Source: Thermoguttaceae bacterium
GTDB taxonomy: Bacteria > Planctomycetota > Planctomycetia > Pirellulales > Thermoguttaceae
NCBI GenBank assembly: GCA_017407125.1
Contig: JAFQXE010000045.1
Coordinates: 310,001 to 374,000 of the forward strand
DNA: 64,000 bases
Direction: 5' to 3'
A model generated the notes under the pieces. It did no database searches and had not been told where the DNA came from. It worked only from the letters and a program-made list of their open reading frames with translations. The translations under genes and the position numbers were made by a program. This document shows, in pieces, positions 58,305 through 64,000 of this stretch (positions are counted from its first letter, which is position 1; the number at the start of each line of letters is the position of its first letter).

Positions 58305-59639
58305 TTACACGAAAAGGACAGCGCGTCGAACGGTGGATTTGTTGTAATTTTGAATTGTCTTTTCAATTTTATCTTCTTTCCATTCAATGTTGCGCTGCTG
58401 AAGGAATTTCTTGCATTCGCCTGAAAGGACAGACCCGGATTTTGAACCGACATACAGACATTCCAGACCGCCAGCGATGACGTTGGCAAGATCTTCCGGT
58501 TCTGGCGGCGTGGTCTGTTTCCAGGACTTCTCTTTGCCGTCAGGACGAATAAAGAACGAAGGCTTCCAATCTTTCTTTTTTCCCTGAATGGAACCGTCTG
58601 AGTTCAATTTCAATTCCGGGTACTCCGGCAGAATGTTTTTTTCTGGGATAAAGGGAGAATTGTTGCCTTCAGTTTCCATTCTGGCAAGAGCGAGGGCGCC
58701 AAAGACGACAGCGTCGTCGCCCAGGCTGGAGAAGACGACTTCCCGTTTTTGTTTGGACGCGATGAGATGATCGTCTTCAATTTCTTTTTGAATAATCGGC
58801 ATAAGGAACCAGCCGCAGGCTTCCATCAGTCCGCCGCCGAGAATAATCGTTTCCGGGTCGATAAGATGTCGAACCGAACGGCAGACGCGCCCGATAACAA
58901 CAGCGGCTTTTGTAACGATTCGAGTAACCAGAGGGTCTTTGGATTTTAGCGCCGTATTGAGCATCCCGGATTTAATTGCTCCGCCCTTTTGCTCCATCAA
59001 TTCGGAAATACATGACTTTTCCCCTTTGTCCAAAGCGGCGCGAATATCGCGTTCAATAGCCAGACGTCCGGCGAGGGCTTCAAAACAGCCGTGATTCCCG
59101 CAGCCGCATACCGGACCGTCGTCCAGAACGTGCATGTGACCAATCTCGCCAGCGGCGTCGCACGCTCCGGTAAGAAGGTTCCCGTTGATAACGATTCCGC
59201 TGCCGATTCCCGTGCCAACGCAGATGTTGATAATTGACTTGGAACCGTGTCCAGAACCGATCCAGGATTCTCCCAGAGCGCCGAGGTTGCCGTCGTTGCC
59301 GATTGAAATCGGAACGCCAAGCCTTTTGTTCAGAGTCGAGGCAAGATCGGTGTTGCCCAGGTTCATGTTAGGCGTGCCAACAACAAAGCCTTTTGAGTTA
59401 ACTACGCCTGGCACAGCAATGCCGATTCTGACGATCTCCTTGAGACTCTTTTTTTCTTCCGCCAACACCTTGTTGACAGCGTTAACAATTGCTTGAATCG
59501 TATCGTCCTTTGTTCCGTTCCGAGGAGTTGCTTCTCGAGCCGACGCAACAACTACGCCGCATTCTTTGCATAACGACGCCTGAATCTTGGTGCCGCCAAC
59601 ATCTATGCCGATGTACCAGTTAGTTTTTTGTTTAGTCAT
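58305..59639 (-). CDS. ROK family sugar kinase fused to an Mth938-like domain
   Basis: A 444-residue protein. Residues 1-325 are a ROK kinase: IGIDVGGTKIQASL binds ATP phosphate, ISIGNDGNLGALGESWIGSG holds the catalytic Asp, GEIGHMHV the substrate Glu-His, and CGCGNHGCFEALAG the ROK zinc-site signature. This part probably phosphorylates glucose or a related hexose. About 350-444 resembles the Mth938/DUF498 fold: IRPDGKEKSWKQ, GLECLYVGSKSGSVLS, CKKFLQQRNIEWKED and YNKSTVRRAVLF follow that family's pattern of DG..W, liiGtG, fL...gIev and YN.....R.aalfH. I do not know this fusion from described enzymes. The second assignment is from pattern only. Confidence 0.82.
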   Translation of the reverse strand: MTKQKTNWYIGIDVGGTKIQASLCKECGVVVASAREATPRNGTKDDTIQAIVNAVNKVLAEEKKSLKEIVRIGIAVPGVVNSKGFVVGTPNMNLGNTDLASTLNKRLGVPISIGNDGNLGALGESWIGSGHGSKSIINICVGTGIGSGIVINGNLLTGACDAAGEIGHMHVLDDGPVCGCGNHGCFEALAGRLAIERDIRAALDKGEKSCISELMEQKGGAIKSGMLNTALKSKDPLVTRIVTKAAVVIGRVCRSVRHLIDPETIILGGGLMEACGWFLMPIIQKEIEDDHLIASKQKREVVFSSLGDDAVVFGALALARMETEGNNSPFIPEKNILPEYPELKLNSDGSIQGKKKDWKPSFFIRPDGKEKSWKQTTPPEPEDLANVIAGGLECLYVGSKSGSVLSGECKKFLQQRNIEWKEDKIEKTIQNYNKSTVRRAVLFV

Positions 59640-59804
59640 GTTGTGGTAAGTGGTTGATGGTTAAATAAATGGATTGAAAGGCGGTAACGAAGCGACCAAC
59701 GGGAGCGCAGTTACGCAGTTCACCGAAGGTGAACCTTTTTGTTCGCCTGACGGCGAATGCGTAATTCCGTTCGCTAACGCTCACTCCATTACCGCCTTCC
59801 ATTT
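59640..59804. repeat. Hairpin-module spacer between sulfatase-like and ROK genes
   Basis: Contains GTGGTAA heptamers, GCGACCAACGGGAGCG (also at about 4090 and 23508), GTTCACC-gaa-GGTGAAC, and a reverse copy of the flanks CGGAATTACGCATTCGCC and GGAAGGCGGTAATGGAGT seen at 1248-1300, here around a different inner sequence. Confidence 0.68.
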
Positions 59805-61532
59805 TTAATCCCTTTTCCCTGCTTTTGGCGCCGTTCGTTTTTGAACGGCTTTAACTCTGTCTGAAACCTCTTTCCAGGCGCGAACGTTGTTTTTCTTTGC
59901 CCAGCTGGAATAGTTGCGGAAGAGTTCCTGAGCGACTGAACCGTAATCGCCAACGAGGTTGTTCGATTCCGCCCGGTCGACTTCCAGGTCGTACAGTTCC
60001 CATACTCGCTGATCTTCCCCGGCGGGATTGTACTGCGCTACCAGCTTCCATTTTCCGGATCGAATGGCAATGTTGCCTTTGTATTCCCAAAACAGAGGGG
60101 GATGCTCTCTGGTTTTCATTTGGAAGACGCCTTTGAGGCTTATGCCGGGCAGAGGCGGGGCATTGTATCCGTTGACGCTTTGAGGATAGGCAACTTCAAT
60201 TATATCCAAAATTGTAGGAATGATGTCTGTAACGTGAGCAACCTGGTGCGTTACGCGGCCGGGCGTAACCATTCTCGGATAGGCAATAATGCATGGCGAC
60301 GCCAGGCTGCCTTCGTACGTGTCTTCTGCGTAGCCGCGATAGGGCGTGTTGCTGACGTTTGCCCAGGGAACGCCGTAGGACTGATACGTCTTTTCCGTTC
60401 CCGGCGCAATGCGCGGATTGTTGCCCGACAAAATCGGCTGACCGGATCTCGTTGTGGGCGACATGTACTGAGAACCCTTGAAACCTTCCGGCAATTCCGT
60501 TGCGTTTGCTCCAGACGAGGAAAGGAATATAATCAGCGTATCGGAACCTTTGCTGGCTATCTGAACGGATTTCAGAATCTCGCCGACGGCTCGGTCCATG
60601 GCTTGAACCTGAGCGGCGTAGACGTCCATGCGTAGCGACTGCCAGCGAGCGTAAGGTCCCATTTTCCCCCAGTCCGGAACGTCTTTATCTCGAGGCGATA
60701 ACTTGGTCGTTGAATTTATGGTGTGCATGGCAAGCATGCGTTGATAGCGGCTTTGACGAACCTGATCCCATCCGATAGCGTAACTCCCGTTCAGGTTTCT
60801 CAATTCTGAAGTGGGAATCTGAAGAGGCATGAACGGGCCTGGCAAACTGACGTACAGGAAAAACGGTTTCCCCGACTTGGACGCTTCGTTGAGAAAATCT
60901 CCCGCATAGCGGGCGATTGCGTCCATGTAATAAAACCCCTGTCCAATAGCGGGGAAAGGTTTGTCTCCCATTTTAAGGGTGGCGGGATTAAACTGATTGT
61001 CTGACAGAGAAGTGGTGCCGTAGAAGAAATCAAAACCGCGGTTTGTAGGCCAGTTGAATGATTGACCGCTTTTGCTGTCGTGGTCGATGGATAGCCCCCA
61101 GCGTCCGACCATTATGGTTTTATATCCAGCTTTGACTTTAAGAATTTCTGCCAGCGTTGGAGTGTCAATATTGATTGTCCCGCGATAGCCGGGCATTCCC
61201 AGGTTGACGAGCTTGTACCCCAGTCCGGCGTTGTGCGGATATTGCCCTGTCATCAGCGACGCCCGCGTTGACGTGGCGGAACCGCTGTTATAAAACTGCG
61301 TAAAGCGAACGCCCTGAGAGGCGATTTTATCAATGGCGGGCGTTTTGATTTCCGAGCCGTAACAGCCCAGGTCGGATATGCCCAGCGCGTCGGCGCAAAA
61401 TATTACAATGTTGGGCATTCCCTTTGTTCCGCTCTGATAAGTCAAAGGACGGTTGACGCTCTGTCCGAAGGACGCTGGCGCTTCTGAAATAAAGACAATT
61501 GCCAAAAGCAATAAAGCGATTTTGTTCTTCAT
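59805..61532 (-). CDS. Secreted sulfatase homologue, probably catalytically inactive
   Basis: A 575-residue exported member of the sulfatase family. Residues 1-23 are a signal peptide. The fold landmarks are intact (NIVIFCADALGISDLGCYGS, KTPAIDKIASQGVRFTQFYN, RASLMTGQYPHNAGLG, GFDFFYG), but catalytic residues are not: the formylglycine motif CxPSR reads A86-T-S-T-R90; the first DD metal pair is D48-A49; GKWHLG reads G143-R-W-G-L-S148; the HxPH segment reads LPGPFMPL; and the DNG metal site reads S339-S340-G341. The frame is intact and long, so it is probably kept as a binding protein. The start has no clear Shine-Dalgarno sequence. Confidence 0.87.
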   Translation of the reverse strand: MKNKIALLLLAIVFISEAPASFGQSVNRPLTYQSGTKGMPNIVIFCADALGISDLGCYGSEIKTPAIDKIASQGVRFTQFYNSGSATSTRASLMTGQYPHNAGLGYKLVNLGMPGYRGTINIDTPTLAEILKVKAGYKTIMVGRWGLSIDHDSKSGQSFNWPTNRGFDFFYGTTSLSDNQFNPATLKMGDKPFPAIGQGFYYMDAIARYAGDFLNEASKSGKPFFLYVSLPGPFMPLQIPTSELRNLNGSYAIGWDQVRQSRYQRMLAMHTINSTTKLSPRDKDVPDWGKMGPYARWQSLRMDVYAAQVQAMDRAVGEILKSVQIASKGSDTLIIFLSSSGANATELPEGFKGSQYMSPTTRSGQPILSGNNPRIAPGTEKTYQSYGVPWANVSNTPYRGYAEDTYEGSLASPCIIAYPRMVTPGRVTHQVAHVTDIIPTILDIIEVAYPQSVNGYNAPPLPGISLKGVFQMKTREHPPLFWEYKGNIAIRSGKWKLVAQYNPAGEDQRVWELYDLEVDRAESNNLVGDYGSVAQELFRNYSSWAKKNNVRAWKEVSDRVKAVQKRTAPKAGKRD

Positions 61533-61583
61533 GGTTACGACTCCGTTGAATAATCCTGCAACGTTCTTCTATCGATTATTTAT

Positions 61584-61612
61584 ATTATAATCTAAAATGA
61601 AAAAACTTTCCA
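61584..61612 (-). promoter_or_regulatory. Possible sigma70-type promoter for the sulfatase-like gene
   Basis: On the minus strand TGGAAA and TATAAT are 17 bases apart, after CCGCCCCC. The hairpin CAGCGGAC-tttc-GTCCGCTG near 61713 lies upstream. Confidence 0.55.
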
Positions 61613-61818
61613 GAGGGGGCGGAGGAGGAATTCAGAATTTGGGTGTACGCAAATTTTTCTTGAGAAGATAGATAAAGTGATGAGAAAACGGAACAGCGTC
61701 CCGGCAGGACTTCAGCGGACTTTCGTCCGCTGAAGCCGCTTTCTCGACGTATTATTCCAGACGTTTTTGCAGACGCTTCTTCCCTCGAACAAGTCAATTG
61801 GGCGCCAGTATCAACGCA

Positions 61819-64000
61819 TCACTCAACAGATTCGTTAAGTCTTTTCAGAGCGTCAATCGCCTCTTGAACACCTTGTTGAGCCGCTTTGCGATACCATTTT
61901 ACCGCTTCGGTCATATCTTTTGGAACGCCGTTGCCGTGTTCATAACAATCACCAAGAACAAATTGTCCTGAGTGATTTCCTTGTTCAGCCGCTTTGCGAT
62001 ACCATCTTATTGCTTCGGTCATATCTTTTGGAACGCCTTCGCCTCTAAAGTAACAGACGCCAAGATTATATTGTGCATTTGCATTTCCTTGTTCAGCCGC
62101 TTTTCTGAACCATTTTATCGCTTCGGTCCTATCTTTTTGAACGCCCTCGCCATTTGCATAACAGGCTCCAAGACTACATTGTGCACGGGCATTTCCTTGT
62201 TCAGCCGCTTTGCGACACCATTTTACCGCTTCGGTCATATCTTTTGGAACGCCCACGCCGTTTTTATAACACGAACCAAGATAAAATTGTGCATCTGCAA
62301 ATCCTTGTTCAGCCGCTTTGCGAAACCATTTTATCGCTTCGGTCATATCTTTGGGAACGGCCTCGCCTCTAAAGTAACAGACGCCAAGATTATATTGTGC
62401 ATTTACATTTCCTTGTTCAGCCGCTTTGCGATACCATCTTACCGCTTCGGTCATATCTTTTGGAACGCCTTCGCCATTATTATAACACGCACCAAGATAA
62501 AATTGTGCATCTGCAAATCCTTGTTCAGCCGCTTTGCGAAACCATTTTACCGCTTCGGTCATATCTTTTGGAACGCCCTCACCGTTTGCATAACACACGC
62601 CAAGATTGCACTGTGCAATGGTATTTCCTTGTTCAGCCGATTTGCGAAACCATTTTACCGCTTCGGTCATATCTTTTGGAACGCCTTCGCCATTATTATA
62701 ACACGCACCAAGATTACATTGTGCATCTGTATCACCTTGTTCAGCCGCTTTGCGAAACCATTTTACCGCTTCGGTTATATCTTTTGGAACGCCCTCGCCG
62801 TTTGCATAACAGATGCCAAGATTACGTTGTGCATCTGCATCACCTTGTTCAGCCGCTTTGCGAAACCATTTTACCGCTTCTGCCTTATCTTCTGATACGC
62901 CAAAACCATAACTATAGCACACGCCAAGTTGACAAAACGCAACCGTATTTCCCAGATTAGCTGCATTGCGATACCAGTTTACCGCTTTACAAAACCATTT
63001 ATCCGCTTCGGTTTTATCTTCTGAAACGCCGGCGCCCCAATAATAACACTCAGCAAGTTTGTATTGCGCAAAAGGAAATCCTTGTTCTGCCGCTTTGCGA
63101 TACCATTTTACCGCTTCTGTCATATCTTTGGGAACGCCCTTCCCGTACTCGTAACACATGCCAAGATTAACTTGTGCACGGGCATTTCCTTGTTCAGCCG
63201 CTTTTCTGAACCATTTTATCGCTTCTGTCCTATCTTTTTGAACGCCCTCGCCATTTGCGTATAATCTACCAAGATCACATTGCGCCCTCGCATGTCCTTG
63301 CAAAGCCGCTTTGCGGCGCCATTTTACCGATTCTGCTTTATTTTCTGGAACGCCATTGCCATAATAATAGCAATTAGAAAGATGAGATTGAGCATCTGCA
63401 TTTCCCGATTCCGCAGCATGTTGAAGCAACGCCAGCGCTCTGACTTTATCTTCCGGCGCTCCGTCTCCGTTGTCGTATCGTTTTGACAATTCCAAAGCGG
63501 CTTCTGCATCCCCCGCTTTTCCTTTTTTCTGCAAATTTTTAATTTCCTGACTGACCAGCTGGAAAACATAGCGCTCTCCTCGACCGGGCGTTTCTAACAG
63601 ACGGGAATCCGGCGACGTAATTTTTTGAAACCCCGTTCCTTTGAAGACTTTTAATTCAGCGCTCCAGTCAGATGAGCCGTCATCAGTAAACAATACGCCG
63701 CAAACGCTGGCAAGGCGCCCGCCTTTGATGTCAAAAACCGGCGTGTTATTGTTGTTCTGCTCGCAAACCTTTTCGTTAATTGCCTCTAACGCTTTTTGCA
63801 GCGTAATGGGATTGTTTTTCATCCAGCGGATTTTCCATTCTTTAACGTCGTTCCCCGCGAGAATCGCAACGGTAAAATAGTTTGTATCAGCAGTCGATTT
63901 CTGAATCGCGTCTTCAATGCGATCCTGGGATGTGGATAACGAACGAATGTTCAACGGACTGTCTTCCAAACGAATTACCGGGCGATTGTTCGCCAGAATC
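61819..64000 (-). CDS. Sel1-repeat protein (partial; 5' end beyond the window)
   Basis: At least 725 residues, open to the right edge; a TTG at 63969 could be read as a start but the frame continues past it, so the real start lies outside. About the first 150 residues are a globular domain of unknown family (TNYFTVAILAGNDVKEWKIR, LASVCGVLFTDDGSSDWSAE). Then come 15 Sel1-like repeats of 36 residues, consensus AQ.NLG.CY.NGEGVPKDMTEAVKWFRKAAEQGN (split here), with one repeat 7 residues longer. Sel1 repeats form alpha solenoids that bind proteins. No signal peptide can be judged. The 3' end terminates cleanly. Confidence 0.85.
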   Translation of the reverse strand, partial: ILANNRPVIRLEDSPLNIRSLSTSQDRIEDAIQKSTADTNYFTVAILAGNDVKEWKIRWMKNNPITLQKALEAINEKVCEQNNNNTPVFDIKGGRLASVCGVLFTDDGSSDWSAELKVFKGTGFQKITSPDSRLLETPGRGERYVFQLVSQEIKNLQKKGKAGDAEAALELSKRYDNGDGAPEDKVRALALLQHAAESGNADAQSHLSNCYYYGNGVPENKAESVKWRRKAALQGHARAQCDLGRLYANGEGVQKDRTEAIKWFRKAAEQGNARAQVNLGMCYEYGKGVPKDMTEAVKWYRKAAEQGFPFAQYKLAECYYWGAGVSEDKTEADKWFCKAVNWYRNAANLGNTVAFCQLGVCYSYGFGVSEDKAEAVKWFRKAAEQGDADAQRNLGICYANGEGVPKDITEAVKWFRKAAEQGDTDAQCNLGACYNNGEGVPKDMTEAVKWFRKSAEQGNTIAQCNLGVCYANGEGVPKDMTEAVKWFRKAAEQGFADAQFYLGACYNNGEGVPKDMTEAVRWYRKAAEQGNVNAQYNLGVCYFRGEAVPKDMTEAIKWFRKAAEQGFADAQFYLGSCYKNGVGVPKDMTEAVKWCRKAAEQGNARAQCSLGACYANGEGVQKDRTEAIKWFRKAAEQGNANAQYNLGVCYFRGEGVPKDMTEAIRWYRKAAEQGNHSGQFVLGDCYEHGNGVPKDMTEAVKWYRKAAQQGVQEAIDALKRLNESVE
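61850..63500 (-). repeat. 108-base tandem repeats within the Sel1 gene
   Basis: The 15 protein repeats are also near-identical at DNA level. TTCAGCCGCTTTGCGA and ACCGCTTCGGTCATATCTTT recur every 108 bases on the plus strand, most closely between about 61970 and 62880. This implies recent expansion or gene conversion within the gene. One unit near 62970-63000 carries 21 extra bases. Confidence 0.85.

Noticed and set aside
61972..62895. Plus-strand frame with regular repeats (LFSRFA units)
   Set aside because: Antisense translation of the Sel1 tandem repeats; the regularity comes from the 108-base DNA repeats.
61850..63500. CRISPR array
   Set aside because: The 108-base period is coding (Sel1), there are no unique spacers between short repeats, and no cas genes are present. 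The heptamer arrays are also too short-period to be CRISPR.

Overview
The window looks like a chromosomal segment of a member of the Planctomycetota. This is inferred from gene content, not from a 16S gene: a FabZ-ACP-FabZ-FabF cluster, a Ser/Thr kinase-like protein with an N-terminal J-like segment, a secreted VWA protein, sulfatase and alpha-galactosidase relatives, a membrane pyrophosphatase and Sel1/TPR proteins. Most of the window is vertically inherited core sequence. There is one large surface-glycan locus (about 23.8-37.5 kb) and one small phage-flavoured accessory cluster (about 47.4-50.3 kb).

Layout. 0-7.3 kb: tRNA-Ala, rpmI, rplT, a secreted clan GH-D glycosidase, rpsO and pnp. 7.5-13.3 kb: a secreted TPR protein, ferrochelatase (hemH), an Mrp/ApbC Fe-S carrier and type III pantothenate kinase (coaX). 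13.6-23.4 kb: a membrane pyrophosphatase with an Ala/Glu/Pro-rich N-terminus, then three SPFH (HflK/HflC-like) proteins and a P1B-like metal ATPase with an altered CPG motif; the third SPFH protein has a histidine-rich loop. 23.8-37.5 kb: galE, five GT2-type glycosyltransferases, a DUF616 protein and a minus-strand block with a DegT aminotransferase, FkbM methyltransferase, WbqC protein, epimerase, NeuD-like acyltransferase, ACP, KAS III and SDR. This block also carries a chimeric gene scar. 37.6-41.7 kb: a PP-loop sulfurtransferase-like protein and the fatty acid cluster. 41.9-47.3 kb: a pseudokinase, a DUF3754 protein, a short Hcp-like protein and a lipoprotein. 47.5-50.3 kb: two paralogues sharing the motif FETNSSSxH, a radical SAM protein and a metallophosphoesterase. 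50.3-64 kb: an O-antigen ligase-like protein, YjbQ, an L7/L12-C-like small protein, gdhA, a VWA protein, folD, a ROK-Mth938 fusion, a sulfatase homologue with its catalytic residues lost, and a Sel1-repeat protein cut by the window edge.

Intergenic DNA is unusually structured. Many spacers carry degenerate tandem repeats with a 7-base period, often as facing inverted arms, and short perfect hairpin modules that recur in different combinations. Recognisable promoters are of the form TTGAAA/TTGACA - 16 bases - TATAAT, with the same 16-base spacer at almost every site, and several follow a run of C.

The strongest leads for undescribed biology are the SPFH trio with its metal ATPase, the FETNSSS pair with its radical SAM protein, the catalytically dead sulfatase, the ROK-Mth938 fusion, the acyl-making module in the glycan locus and the heptamer/hairpin repeat system.
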